A DNA stretch of 64,000 nt from Macrostomum hystrix (taxonomy: Eukaryota; Platyhelminthes; Macrostomidae): positions 15,422,501 to 15,486,500 of the forward strand of contig CATNEN010000003.1 of assembly GCA_950097015.1 (NCBI GenBank). The letters are read 5' to 3'. A program made the position numbers and the translations under genes. Shown here piece after piece: positions 25,901 through 34,077 of the stretch (positions are counted from its first letter, which is position 1; each line of letters starts with the position of its first letter). Under the pieces are notes generated by a model. It saw nothing but the letters and a program-made list of their open reading frames with translations, ran no database searches and was not told where the DNA came from.

Positions 25901-26864
25901 GCACCTTCCCCAGCGTATTGGAGTCCTTCATCAGCCAATAAGACAGCATTCTTACCAGCACCTTCCCCAGCGTATTGGAGCCCTTCATCAGCCAATAAGA
26001 CAGCATTCTTACCAGCACCTTCCCCAGCGTATTGGAGCCCTTCATCAGCCAATAAGACAGCATTCTTACTAGCACCTTCCCCAGCGTATTGGAGCCCTTC
26101 ATCAGCCAATAAGACAGCATTCTTACCAGCACCTTCCCCAGCGTATTGGAGCCCTTCATCAGCCAATAAGACAGCATTATTACCAGCACCTTCCCCAGCG
26201 TATTGGAGCCCTTCATCAGCCAATAAGACAGCATTATTACCAGCACCTTCCCCAGCGTATTGGAGCCCTTCATCAGCCAATAAGACAGCATTCTTACCAG
26301 CACCTTCCCCAGCGTATTGGAGCCCTTCATCAGCCAATAAGACAGCATTATTACCAGCACCTTCCCCAGCGTATTGGAGCCCTTCATCAGCCAATAAGAC
26401 AGCATTCTTACCAGCACCTTCCCCAGCGTATTGGAGCCCTTCATCAGCCAATAAGACAGCATTCTTACCAGCACCTTCCCCAGCGTATTGGAGCCCTTCA
26501 TCAGCCAATAAGACAGCATTCTTACCAGCACCTTCCCCAGCGTATTGGAGCCCTTCATCAGGGCCATGCTGTACAGGTGCACCCTGGTGAACACAGTAGT
26601 CTGGCTACCCAAAGACATATGCTCGCCATTAGTCGAGTCGACGCCCTCAGATAGGCCTTCGTTATTTTTGTTTCGTCTACAGACCACTCGACCGACTGTG
26701 ATGATAATGAGCAGGCCTAGGTATGTACCTAGGCTGCCACCGAGGAAGATGTACCATTCGGTGGTTCTGCAGAAGTTGTATTTGCTACTGGCTGTCGTGG
26801 TGGCATCGGCTAGTATCGTCGAATTTGACTCGCCAAAGATAGCCGAAATTTCGGGCGCAGCCAT
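4971..26864 (-). CDS. slo: Slo-type (BK, KCNMA-like) calcium-activated potassium channel alpha subunit
   Basis: Fourteen exons on the minus strand join with matching phases to 3126 bp (1041 aa): 26864-26526, 25632-25450, 18136-18025, 17919-17768, 17318-17047, 16549-16436, 16350-16044, 15125-14952, 13814-13609, 12403-12249, 9072-8750, 6757-6422, 5895-5659, 5186-4971. Order of domains: extracellular N-terminus and S0 (TTEWYIFLGG onward), S1-S2, S3, S4-S5, pore with the selectivity filter TVGYGD, RCK1 (KHVVVVGRF to NIMRVIAVKDF), linker with a poly-Cys run, RCK2 (GHIVVCVMEK, VMPLRAS, GSPLNRANLKAVN), calcium-bowl-like DQDDDAEVEE, and a short C-terminus. Slo1 channels are tetrameric plasma-membrane K+ channels opened by voltage and Ca2+. 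S4 is poor in arginine and the Ca bowl is only partly conserved, so gating may differ. Start chosen at ATG 26864 (context GACATGG); the frame is also open upstream to an ATG at 26945. Introns carry minisatellites, SINEs and an LTR retrotransposon. Confidence 0.93.
5310..5538. repeat. Two-copy 120-bp direct repeat in the last Slo intron
   Basis: Two ~110-bp copies with a 120-bp period, starting at 5310 and 5430, nearly identical apart from a few substitutions. Each contains ATTGGCCCAGAGCTGTCACGTGA, that is, a CCAAT-type box beside an E-box CACGTG. Whether it is regulatory or simply a duplication cannot be told from sequence. Confidence 0.85.
6057..6417 (+). mobile_element. tRNA-headed SINE (family A), near full length
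   Basis: A ~360-bp element. The head has an A-box-like TGGCAGAGCGG at ~6068 and a B-box-like GAGCTCGATTCCG at ~6115, as in tRNA-Ser/Leu-type promoters. The body is shared with copies at 16.6 kb and 59.7-60.3 kb, and the tail is an ATT repeat (6407-6417). It lies antisense in the Slo intron between the exons at 6757-6422 and 5895-5659. Its tail ends right beside the splice donor of the upstream exon. Confidence 0.85.
6868..8675. repeat. 35-bp minisatellite, orientation 1 (Slo intron)
   Basis: About 52 copies of a 35-bp unit (core GACTGTAATGGATGAGATAC on the plus strand) between the Slo exons at 9072-8750 and 6757-6422. Variants CCCTTGG, CCCTGGG and TCCTGGG are interspersed in blocks. Read on the gene's strand the unit has no stop in any frame, which generates the 500-640 residue open frames seen there. 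The same unit recurs in the opposite orientation at 9485-11695. Confidence 0.98.
9485..11695. repeat. 35-bp minisatellite, orientation 2 (Slo intron)
   Basis: About 63 copies of the same 35-bp unit as at 6868-8675, but inverted (plus-strand core GTATCTCATCCATTACAGTC). It lies in the intron between the exons at 12403-12249 and 9072-8750. It is open in all three plus frames, hence three overlapping frames of 728-764 residues that are artefacts. Flanking sequence is unique. Confidence 0.98.
12557..13310. repeat. 31-33-bp minisatellite in a Slo intron
   Basis: About 23 copies of a degenerate unit with core GATGAGACATTGTGGGATTT, between the Slo exons at 13814-13609 and 12403-12249. A T-rich variant (GACATTTTGGGATTT) and a shortened variant (GAGACTTATGGG) occur in the right half. 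Confidence 0.95.
13866..13960 (+). mobile_element. tRNA-derived SINE head (family B)
   Basis: A tRNA-like stretch: A box TAGCCTAGTGGTTAGAGCG, anticodon-arm-like GGACTCATGACTTG, and B box GGTTCGTTTCCCGACTCC. The acceptor-stem halves do not pair, so I read it as a SINE head rather than a working tRNA gene. Similar heads occur inverted at ~27755-27855 and ~44880-44960. The body probably continues downstream, but its end is not clear. Confidence 0.6.
15126..16043. other. Slo intron with diverged direct repeats
   Basis: An intron of ~0.9 kb with no coding signal. Two diverged copies of a ~110-bp segment lie at about 15309-15420 and 15793-15910, sharing GTGTAAAACC and GATCGATAAATAA followed by a G run. 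A third partial copy of the GATCGATAA motif is near 15737. Origin unknown; possibly remnants of an old element. Confidence 0.5.
16576..16885 (-). mobile_element. SINE family A copy, internally deleted
   Basis: Reverse-strand copy of the SINE at 6057-6417. The head is at the 16885 side (GGTGAGCGGCAGAGCGG when reversed). The body is well matched, but the 3' third lacks the stretch between the CAG-GAGTC and CCAATGG landmarks of the complete copy. It ends ~27 bp upstream of the acceptor of the Slo exon 16549-16436 and is in the sense direction of the gene. A fragment at ~16928-16972 shares GGCTGTTCAGTCC-GTGGACT with the family B copy at 27.65 kb. Confidence 0.8.
17380..17757. repeat. 14-bp minisatellite in a Slo intron
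   Basis: About 27 copies of a 14-bp unit (GGGAGTAGAATGAA, with GTAGCA variants) fill almost the whole intron between the S4-S5 exon and the pore exon. The array starts about 10 bp from the splice donor at 17767. The repetitive frames with FILLPSFYSLHST are intronic. Confidence 0.97.
18208..20292. repeat. 8-bp GA-rich satellite, left part
   Basis: More than 250 copies of AGAGAGTC with scattered AGAGAGCC, AGATTTAG and AGCTAGAGTC variants, in the Slo intron between the S1-S2 exon and the S3 exon. The array is split by the LTR retrotransposon at 20293-24786 and resumes at 24787-25435. In the gene's direction it reads GACTCTCT, a pyrimidine-rich tract. Confidence 0.98.
20293..20539 (+). mobile_element. 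5' LTR of the gypsy-type retrotransposon
   Basis: A 247-bp LTR beginning TGTAGCGTC and ending GAGCCACA. It appears identical, by eye, to the 3' LTR at 24540-24786. It contains AATAAA at 20440-20445. The flanking 4-bp direct repeat is AGTC (20289-20292 and 24787-24790), although the target is itself an AGAGAGTC satellite, so the duplication is not strong evidence on its own. Confidence 0.95.
20540..20559 (+). other. Probable primer-binding site
   Basis: Two bases after the LTR lies TGGTAGCAGAGCG (20542-20554). It starts with TGG, complementary to a tRNA CCA end, as expected for minus-strand priming. I do not assign the tRNA. Confidence 0.6.
20560..21438 (+). CDS. Gag of the gypsy-type retrotransposon
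   Basis: 292 aa from the ATG at 20560, the first ATG after the primer-binding site. A Pro/Ala-rich N-terminus is followed by a capsid-like helical region (PPMFYRKHPETWFRQLESQF, YHYALSALPEE, ADGMVAV). Near the end is a Cys/His cluster (CNAHIFYASKARTCRPWC, pattern C-x3-H-x9-C-x3-C) typical of arthropod and flatworm gypsy/mag-like Gags. It would form the particle that packages the element RNA. The protease frame that follows is -1 relative to gag, consistent with programmed frameshifting near 21430. Confidence 0.85.
   Translation: MPSSKRNKHQTGPESTPAAGRHRNAMDSLEAAVLVPAPVPAPAPAATQNQEIIRSIVRPPMFYRKHPETWFRQLESQFVLSGITNSTTKYHYALSALPEEVACDITGTTNYEELKSAVLNNLRADRHLLIEEALAAVELGQRRPTQLVNDIQRRFADVGLQVDDAIVKARLIAALPTNIRCALVAHESSPLDVFAKIADGMVAVTGRPSPFVDIQSLSYADNNRNSRETTSEERYKRQQQRPLICNAHIFYASKARTCRPWCQWPGNKPKTVLRPSQSTPAHSRSASPLPNA
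21444..22016 (+). pseudogene. Pol, retropepsin segment
   Basis: Aspartic protease region with the active-site motif DTGAE (FIVDTGAERSLLPP) and the second conserved block ILGSDFL. It cleaves the element's polyproteins. The frame runs into a stop at 22014 because the reverse transcriptase continues in a different frame; the shift lies between ~21930 and 21955. Called broken because a single Pol frame is expected here. Confidence 0.8.
21949..23526 (+). pseudogene. Pol, reverse transcriptase and RNase H segment
   Basis: Reverse transcriptase with SSPWASPLHMVKKPDGSWR, the catalytic YVDD box (AITYVDDVLIHS) and the FLGH block. RNase H follows (TITSDASSFAIGASL, DRELLAV). The first half of the integrase H2C2 zinc finger (HEIAHAG) is at the end. 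The frame stops at 23526 just after a run of seven T (23508-23514), and integrase continues in another frame. A single-base length change in that homopolymer, in the genome or in the assembly, is the simplest explanation. Confidence 0.9.
23523..24527 (+). pseudogene. Pol, integrase segment
   Basis: Integrase with the Cys half of the zinc finger (SCLQCQ) and a DDE core: D in VHMDLVGPL, D in VTDQGTQFR, E in NGMIERSHRSLK. A C-terminal domain (GPFKVVHRS) and a short tail follow. No envelope gene follows; the stop is ~10 bp before the polypurine tract. Out of frame with the reverse transcriptase segment upstream. Confidence 0.9.
24526..24539 (+). other. Polypurine tract
   Basis: A GAGGGGGGAGTGT tract directly before the 3' LTR, the expected primer site for plus-strand DNA synthesis of an LTR retrotransposon. 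Confidence 0.75.
24540..24786 (+). mobile_element. 3' LTR of the gypsy-type retrotransposon
   Basis: 247 bp, identical by eye to the 5' LTR. The whole element is 20293-24786 (4494 bp), plus strand, antisense to Slo. Identical LTRs point to a recent insertion. Confidence 0.95.
24787..25435. repeat. 8-bp GA-rich satellite, right part
   Basis: Continuation of the AGAGAGTC satellite beyond the LTR element, with more AGCGAGCC and AGCTAGAGTC variants than the left part. It ends ~14 bp from the splice donor of the Slo S1-S2 exon (25450). The SQRVRESE-type frames over it are artefacts. Confidence 0.97.
25710..26570 (-). repeat. 57-bp array that repeats a Slo exon end with its 5' splice site
   Basis: About 15 tandem copies of a 57-bp unit. 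On the gene strand each unit is 36 nt identical to the end of the first Slo exon (encoding LMKGSNTLGKVL) plus the first 21 nt of the intron (GTAAGAATG onward). Every unit therefore carries a splice donor. Most read CTG|GTAAG, two read CTA|GTAAG and three read CTG|GTAATA. As 57 is a multiple of three and the unit has no in-frame stop, the exon frame stays open through the array to about 25650. Confidence 0.95.
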
Positions 26865-28377
26865 GTCGCCCAGTTGATGTTTGTGACGAAGAGCTCGAGA
26901 TCGACCTGGGCAGTTCTGTGTTGGCCACCGTTTTTTTGTTGTCAAATACTCACTGTGGAAAAACTAGAAATATATGGAAAGACTGATGCGTCTTGTGTGC
27001 GGGCAACAGCCTTTGACGCTGCTCATGTTTTACTCTAAATTTCTTTCGTCTCTCTCTCCTTCTGTCTCCCTGTCTCTCTTTTTTGTCACTTTGTAGTGCA
27101 CATATTTGTGTGAGCCTATGAGGTGAGCTGCACATAGAAACTCATCGTAGAACCCCACCCAACCTACATGAAAAGTATGAGATACACGCCTGTTATCTTC
27201 CATGATTCTCTTCTTGTTCGGCCTCATTAAAACTTTTGAGTCTGGTTGGACGATATGGCCTAGTTTATTTTTAACTCTCTCTCTCACTTTTTGTAGTTCT
27301 GCGAAGCTTTCGTTCTTACTTAATTTTCCTTAACAGAACAAGAGTGGTGTACCAACATGATGGACTTAATTTTGTTGTCAGCTGAGTTCGTTTTGTAATC
27401 AAAGACGAACAGATGAATGTTTTAGTGCATGGAAGAAATATATTAGACAATTAAATTAATTCTTACCTGCTGGCTTGTAATTATCTGTAATTGCAATGCA
27501 GCTCGTGACAACTTGGCAAGGCACCTTTTTCGTATCAGATTTTCAGAGGTATTCGATGTTTGAAAAATATTTCACTCGTGAAATTTTGCTGAGAGACGTT
27601 AAGTTTCGACGAGGCAATTTGTGGAGTCGCACAGTCATGGCGCGGCGCATCTGTAGGCTGTTCAGTCCATGGACTGGGCCGACGCCACACACCACCCTCA
27701 ATTACCCCAGCTGATGCTGGTACTTTAGCTAAGTGCCTTACTAAAGGACACATATTGTTCCAGTGAAGTCGGGAATCGAACCCCGACCTTCAAGTCGTGA
27801 GTTCGGCACGCACCTAACCTAACCATTCGACTAATAGACTACAACCCATTCACTACTCAAACCTATGCTAGAGAGACATTATAGAAGTAGAGTAGAGAGG
27901 GTAGAATCGTGGATAAATTTTATTAAGAGAGTTGAAATTGGGCCGTTAATTTTTGGGCTTGCAATTAAAAGTGTTTCACGTTAGAACTCGAATTTCCACA
28001 CTTGTACACTCGTCTTTGGCACTATTAGTAAAATGACTAATAAGTATTCCTTCAGAATTTTTTATCACAAAAGCTTGATTATAATCAAGCTGCCTGAAAA
28101 ACTGGTTTAAACCGGTTTCTGTAGTGCCGGCAAGCCTATATTTCGTCTGCGGACTTTAGACTGTCTTGAAAGCATCGCAAAATGCGCCAGTGATGCACGT
28201 GACCCGCGGGCCTGTACTTCTGCGCTTAGAAGCATTGATTCGAACTAATTTTTGGACTTGTGCCTTGAAACGATGCTAACTGTGTGTGGCTGTGACCACG
28301 AATATAAAGCAACAGTAAAAAAACAACGGCATGGCCAAATTTGGATGTTTAGTCGCTGAAAAGAAATTGAAAGAAAT
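26865..28377. other. Divergent spacer between Slo and FABP 5' ends
   Basis: Holds the presumed promoters of two divergently transcribed genes. No recognisable coding exon beyond the possible N-terminal extension of Slo (to 26945). A SINE family B copy lies at ~27640-27855. Otherwise unique sequence with a CT-rich patch at ~27040-27080. Confidence 0.5.
27640..27855 (-). mobile_element. SINE family B copy, reverse strand
   Basis: On the minus strand the head reads CTCACGACTTGAAGGTC then GGTTCGATTCCCGACTTC (B box), matching the heads at 13.87 kb and 44.9 kb. The body continues through GGAACAATATGTGTCC to a segment with GTCCATGGACTGAACAG near 27655, which is shared with a fragment at ~16930-16972. 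Confidence 0.65.
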
Positions 28378-29533
28378 ATGGCCAATACTGGGATATTTGG
28401 CAAGTGGTCATCATACAGAGACGACAATTTAGAAGCTGTATTCTCAAGCATGGGTAAGTACAACACTTTTTTATGCTGGGATCATTTGCCGGTTAGTGTT
28501 TCTGACGTTAGGATCATCCCAATAATGAAATCACAATGAGCACAGGCATGTCCTACATGCGCAAGAAGCTCGGCTCTTCGTTCAACGTGACAGTCAGCAT
28601 TGAAGAAGTCAGCGGCAGCGATGAGATCATGCTGTCTGTCCGGTCTCTTATCATCAACACGGAGACTCGATTGCTAGTTGGCGGCAAAGTCCGGTGGAAC
28701 GGCGGAACCTCAACTGAGATGGATGTAAGATATACAAATGTAATGGATTAGCAGTACAAATATCAAGCCAGCTGAATTGTTTTAGTACAGTTTCAGTACA
28801 GAGTAGTTGAATGCCTGGAAGCTACGCCTTGTCGAAGGCATAAAAAACCAAAGGCTGAGATCATGCAGCCACACCGACAAGCTGATGCTTTAGTTGCTTT
28901 TGTGAAAAACTGGACCGTCTGTCAGAATCATTGAGTATATTGACGTTCTCAAGAGTTGGTGCCCCAATTGGGCCAGTTGTGCAGCTGCTTTATGCATTTT
29001 TGTGACTCATTTTAGTCTTATTTAATTACAAATATATATTTTAGTGCTTTACATGCTGGGAGGACGGCAAACTAGTAATCTACATCAGCGATCACGACAC
29101 CCAAAACCCGAAACAATCTGGTCGGAAGCAGATTCGCGAACTGCTAGACAACGGTGAACTTCTTTTGGTAAAGCTGGGCATTTGTACTTTAAGCCTCGCA
29201 ATCGTAAATGTAGAGGATTTAGTGCAAAACACAAGTCAAGAAATATATATACGATGTCTCAGGGGGTGCAGATAGCTAGTCAAATATACTAAAAAATAAA
29301 TTTCGATCGTTAGCTATGCGACCGACTTAAAATATTCCACCACAATGTTTTTGCAAAGAGATTAGAATCCTTTTTAAAGAATATAACATCAGTTTCTTAT
29401 AAAAAAGGGTTATAATTTCTCGTTTTTCTCGAATATTTAAAACTAAGATTCGGAAAAAAACTTGTTTGTTTCGAACTTTCAGACCATCGAATGGGACGGC
29501 ACGATTGCCAAGCGATGGTTCCGTCGCTGTTAG
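28378..29533 (+). CDS. Fatty-acid-binding-protein-like intracellular lipid-binding protein
   Basis: Four exons: 28378-28453, 28546-28724, 29045-29167, 29483-29533. They sum to 429 bp and 142 aa with matching phases (1, 0, 0). The four-exon layout and length (usual ~132 aa) are those of the FABP/CRBP family. Exon 1 gives IFGKWSSYRDDNLEAVFSSMG, matching the family's G-x-W opening and first helix. Exon 2 holds the helix-turn-helix and first strands. Exon 3 has DGKLVIY and IRELLDNGELLL, like the DGKL and RELxDGKL strands. Exon 4 ends KRWFRRC, where FABPs have R-x-Y lining the ligand pocket. Such proteins carry fatty acids or retinoids in the cytosol. Ligand cannot be told from sequence. A poly(A) signal AATAAA lies at 29742-29747. 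Confidence 0.8.
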
Positions 29534-29741
29534 ATTAACGACTAGTTTTTTTAGCTACTGGTAAACTTTTATAGACGGTACCCTCTTAATTTCAAAAGGG
29601 TACAGCAATATGCGCTTTTTCACTTCTAAGGACGCTATCTTTATGACTGCGGAAAGTTCTTATCTGTGTTGTATTTTCATTGCTCTTTTAGGTTGCCAAT
29701 CTTCTGTTTAGAAAAATGATAAAGAAAAAATTGACTAACAA

Positions 29742-29747
29742 AATAAA
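29742..29747 (+). terminator. Poly(A) signal of the FABP-like gene
   Basis: AATAAA 209 bp after the stop codon, the first canonical signal on the gene's strand. Confidence 0.55.
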
Positions 29748-29749
29748 GT

Positions 29750-30495
29750 TTCGCATTATCTGAGTTAAAAGTATTGTTTCTAACTTACAGAAGTCTAACT
29801 TACTCAAGTTGAGTTAAGTTACTCAACTTTGTAAGACCTGGTTTTTGTTTCAATATTTTGACTTTGCAATTAGAGTGCAGATCAGAACATGAAATATATA
29901 TTGAAAATCGATTATGCACAATTTTCTATTAAATATGCTCAAGACAAAGAGTTAAAAGGTATCAAGACTGGGTAATGACAGGTGTGAACACTGAGTAATA
30001 ACAGGTGTGAGAGCTGGTTAATGACAGGTGTGAAGGCTTGGAAGTTGAGTGGAGGTGTGAAGATGTTATGTGTGACTTATTAAGCGACTAGCATTTTCCA
30101 TTAATCTGTTGTAATTTTTACTACGACGAAAAAATACAACTTTAATTTCAAATCTTGTACTCGTACTGCTCGTACTACTAGAAGTAGCTTAAACCGCTTG
30201 TTGATGCATAATGTAAATTCTACAAAAATGGACACAAACTAGACTGGAATTGCATATGCAGAATCGAATATTAAGACCAAAAACATTCTTGGTACGGAAT
30301 ATTTAGATTTTTTATGCGCATTTTTTTTATTTAGAAGAAGTTTGAAAATATTTGCTGTTCAACACCTGATGAAGCAGTTAATTTAATGTCGTTAGGGCTA
30401 AACTAATTAAAAATTACTCGAAAAATAGAGCATATACAGGTATATTGCTATTCCTTTTGTGTGCTCTTCTAACTTTTTTTCTTATACTTGTAGTT
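29750..30495. other. Spacer between convergent FABP-like and DNase-like genes
   Basis: AT-rich. The only structure I see is a three-copy degenerate repeat (TGACAGGTGTGA-type) at ~29975-30050. No gene or RNA signal recognised. Confidence 0.5.
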
Positions 30496-31026
30496 TATCA
30501 AGGTGGTCTCCTGTTAGACTTGTTTCTGTAACCTGTTAGACTAATTCCTGTCACCTGTTAGACTAATTCCTGTCACCTGTTAGACTAATTCCTGTCACCT
30601 GTTAGACTAATTCCTGTCACCTGTTAGACTAACTCCTGTCACCTGTTAGACTAACTCCTGTCACCTGTTAGACTAATTCCTGTCACCTGTTAGACTAATT
30701 CCTGTCACCTGTTAGACTAATTCCTGTCACCTGTTAGACTAACTCCTGTCACCTGTTAGACTAACTCCTGTCACCTGTTAGACTAATTCCTGTCACCTGT
30801 TAGACTAATTCCTGTCACCTGTTAGACTAACTCCTGTCACCTGTTAGACTAATTCCTGTCACCTGTTAGACTAATTCCTGTCACCTGTTAGACTAATTCC
30901 TGTCACCTGTTAGACTAATTCCTGTCACCTGTTAGACTAATTCCTGTCACCTGTTAGACTAATTCCTGTCACCTGTTAGACTAATTCCTGTCACCTGTTA
31001 GACTAATTCCGGTCACCTGTTAGACT
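30496..31026. repeat. 22-bp minisatellite abutting the DNase-like stop codon
   Basis: About 24 copies of a 22-bp unit (TTCCTGTCACCTGTTAGACT core). On the gene strand the array begins within two or three bases of the TGA at 31030-31028, so it must form the 3' UTR unless the transcript ends at once. Confidence 0.95.
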
Positions 31027-31027
31027 C

Positions 31028-32709
31028 TCAAACAGTGATATCCAGCTCAACCGGGTAGTGATCGCTAACCTTGGCCGCATCAGCTGTGCTCAGACCATAT
31101 TCGGAGTCGAATTTAAACACCCTGGCATTGGCCACAATGTCCATCGCTGGCTGGCTAACTATCAGACGATCGTAGGCGCAGTCAGTCGACTTGACTGTAG
31201 TGTCGACATCGTCGCCGATAAGCCATTTAAAATCTGCGTCGTGCCTTAGTGCCAGTTTAGTCATCTCGCCCCTGTTGACGTAGCTACAGTCGGCGTTTAA
31301 ATCGCCGGCTATAAGGAGGCGGTCACGACGCATCGGCCGGACAATGTCGTGCAAGGCGTCTAGTTCGGCTACTGACGTCTCTGGCTCAGTGTGAAGGCAC
31401 ACTAGTGTCAGGTTGCGTCGAACTGAACCGCCGCCGCGCCTTCGCTTCAAAGACAATCGGGCGGCGAACGGCTCTCGCTGGAATCTGTCCCCAGGGTCTG
31501 ACACAGTCCAGTGGCTGAGCACCTCGGCGATGCTGGACCGGTACAGAATCGCGTATTGTTCTTTGCTTGCCTGACGGTTTCAAGATAGGTTTGCCAGCTT
31601 GTCACCATTGTGCTAGACTGGTGTGTCAGTTGTTTAATAATTGTGTCAGTTGTTAGATAATTGTGTCAGTTGTTAGATAATTGCGTCAGTTGTTAGATAA
31701 TTGCGTCAGTTGTTAGATAATTGTGTCAGTTGTTAGATAATTGTGTCAGTTGTTAGATAATTGCGTCAGTTGTTAGATAATTGCGTCAGTTGTTAGATAA
31801 TTGCGTCAGTTGTTAGATAATTGCGTCAGTTGTTAGATAATTGTGTCAGTTGTTAGATAATTATGTCAGTTGTTAGATAATTGTGTCAGTTGTTAGATAA
31901 TTGCGTCAGCTGTTAGATAATTGCATCAGTTGTTAGATAATTGCGTCAGTTGTTAGATAATTGTGTCAGTTGTTAGATAATTGTGTCAGTTGTTAGATAA
32001 TTGTGTCAGTTGTTAGATAATTGCGTCAGTTGTTAGATAATTGTGTCAGCGTCAGTTGTTAGATAATTGTGTCAGTTGTTAGATAATTGCGTCAGTTGTT
32101 AGATAATTGTCATTCTGGCTAAATGAGGAATCTGATCTCACAGTCCGTCCCGTCCTCTCGCTGATGACGTAAGCAAACGGATCGCCGATTAGCAGTCGGT
32201 TGGTTTGTTTCACAAGCTCAACAATGGCTTCGCCGCTGAAAGTTGAGATGAGCGACTTTAGGGAGAGAAAAAAATTAGCTCCCTAAATGTCATGTTTCGC
32301 GATTCTGGAAGTTGTTTCGTTGGATAGAGCATAAAATTTTTAGCACGAATTCTGGATTTTCATGGCAATTGGTTGAAGTTTTTGTTAATTTTTTTCAGTG
32401 TTAATCCCAAATTCTTCTTATTCCTTAAATCTCAGTTCGTTTCTCAATGGCAGAGCTTGTTATAGACCTTGAGTCGCGAATCTCCATAGCAACCACCAGA
32501 TCGTAGCGCGCCAGAATTCTAGTCAGAGTGTTCATCACTTTCTGGTCGGCGGCCTTCTTACGACCGAACACTTGAATGTTGAACGACGCGAATCGAATCG
32601 GACAATTGGTCGATCTTGTTCGAGAAGAAGACAAAGATCCACAGGAGGCTTGGCCACTGGCCGCGCACAGAATTATAATTGCCGAGGAGATTAAAATTAA
32701 CTGCTTCAT
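31028..32709 (-). CDS. DNase I-like secreted endonuclease
   Basis: Three exons: 32709-32468, 32235-32142, 31570-31028. They sum to 879 bp and 292 aa, with phases 2 and 0 matching. A hydrophobic N-terminus (MKQLILISSAIIILCAASG) looks like a signal peptide. The fold begins at RFASFNIQVFG. Catalytic landmarks of the DNase I family are all present: E in AMEIRDS, H in LVCLHTEP, D and N in AGDLNADCSY, D in CAYDRLIV, and the D-H pair in SDHYPVE. The family hydrolyses DNA with Ca2+/Mg2+, usually outside cells. The first donor is weak (AG|GTCTAT), but it is the only one that keeps frame and family alignment. Intron 2 holds a 20-bp minisatellite and the 3' side abuts a 22-bp array. DNase I versus DNase1L3 type cannot be decided here. 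Confidence 0.9.
31612..32112. repeat. 20-bp minisatellite in DNase-like intron 2
   Basis: About 25 copies of a 20-bp unit (GTCAGTTGTTAGATAATTGY). One irregular junction near 32047 has a short internal duplication (GTCAGCGTCAG). It fills nearly the whole intron between 32142 and 31570. Confidence 0.96.
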
Positions 32710-32869
32710 CCTTGCTCAGTAGATTAGAAATGATTCAAATCTATAATTTTGAGAATATGAGAAGCAATGTTATTGTCTTTGCTTCGTACAAATTTTATCC
32801 GAAGGATCCACTTATGAATAATCCGCTTTAATACACATTTTCTTACATTACAATCTGTATTGTAATTAA

Positions 32870-33495
32870 TCCACCTAGTCCTACAGTTAATCCACTTAGT
32901 CCTACAGTTAATCCACTTAGTCTTACAGTTAATCTTCTAAATCTTTCATTTAATCCTTTGTATTCCACTTAAACCCCTCAGTCAACTTAGTTAATCCGCT
33001 TAGTCTGATAGTTAATCCGCCTGGTCTTCCATTTAATCCACTTAGTCTTTCAGTTAATCCACTTAGTCTTACAGTTAATCCACTTAGTCTTACAGTTAAT
33101 CCACTTAGTATTTCAGTTAATCCACTTAGTCTTTCAGTTAATCCACTTAGTCTTACAGTTTATCCACTTAGTCTTACAGTTAATCCACTTAGTCTTTCCG
33201 TTAATCCACTTAGTCTTTCAGTTAATCCACTTAGTATTACAGTTAATCCGCTTAGTCTGATAGTTAATCCGCCTGGTCTTCCATTTAATCCACTTAGTCT
33301 TTCAGTTAATCCACTTAGTCTTACAGTTAATCCACTTAGTCTTTCAGTTAATCCACTTAGTCTTACAGTTAATCCACTTAGTCTTACAGTTAATCCACTT
33401 AGTCTTTCAGTTAATCCACTTAGTCTTACAGTTAATCCACTTAGTCTTTCAGTTAATCCACTTAGTCTTTCAGTTAATCCACTTAGTATTACTGT
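32870..33495. repeat. 21-bp minisatellite upstream of the DNase-like gene
   Basis: About 29 copies of a 21-bp unit (TTAATCCACTTAGTCTTACAG with TTTCAG variants), ~160 bp upstream of the start codon. A segment with the CCGCCTGGTCTTCCATTTAA variant occurs twice (~33010 and ~33260), which suggests duplication of a larger block. Confidence 0.95.
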
Positions 33496-33670
33496 TCTAG
33501 TCCTACTGTTAATCCGTCTGATAGTTAATGTTAATATACGAGTTCTGTCAAATTCAGTGTAATGTGAAAGAGTTAAAATCTAAAAGTTTAAATGAGTAAA
33601 CTTACCGAAAATGAAAAGTTGAAAAATCGTTAACAAAAACTGCAATTTCAAAGCCAGTTCAAAGCTTGCT

Positions 33671-33844
33671 TTATATCCTACGAGGCTGGCCATTTGCAAT
33701 TGATTGTTTAGTTTGTGGTCTGTGCGGAAACAATTCTTTCATGTCATGTCTCACGACTAAAGTTCGATCAGTTGCCGAGGCCAAACAAATTGTGTTAAGT
33801 GCAACGGAGATCAGAAAATAAAACACCGGATGTGTCAGGGCCAT
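33671..33844 (-). CDS. Small possible secreted peptide ORF
   Basis: A 57-residue frame from the ATG at 33844. The first 23 residues (MALTHPVFYFLISVALNTIC) look like a signal peptide. The rest is short and basic and ends PRRI. No homolog is recognised. It lies ~1 kb upstream of the DNase-like gene on the same strand. The frame is open further upstream to 33964. This could be chance. Confidence 0.25.
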   Translation of the reverse strand: MALTHPVFYFLISVALNTICLASATDRTLVVRHDMKELFPHRPQTKQSIANGQPRRI

Positions 33845-34077
33845 CCGAACTTTGAATTTTTTTAGAAAATAATTTTTTTTACTTAACAGGAAATTGACTT
33901 TTTTGCTTTTTAAAGCTGCGCATAAAATAGGCTTATTCAATATGCAGCCACACGGTGCATCCATGTGTGCTCAGTGTTCCAGCTACAAGCAGCAAGTCAA
34001 TACCAATAAAATCACTGCTTACAAGTCACTACGTTGTTCTCACAGATAAAACCTAATGTTATTTTTTGACACAAATA

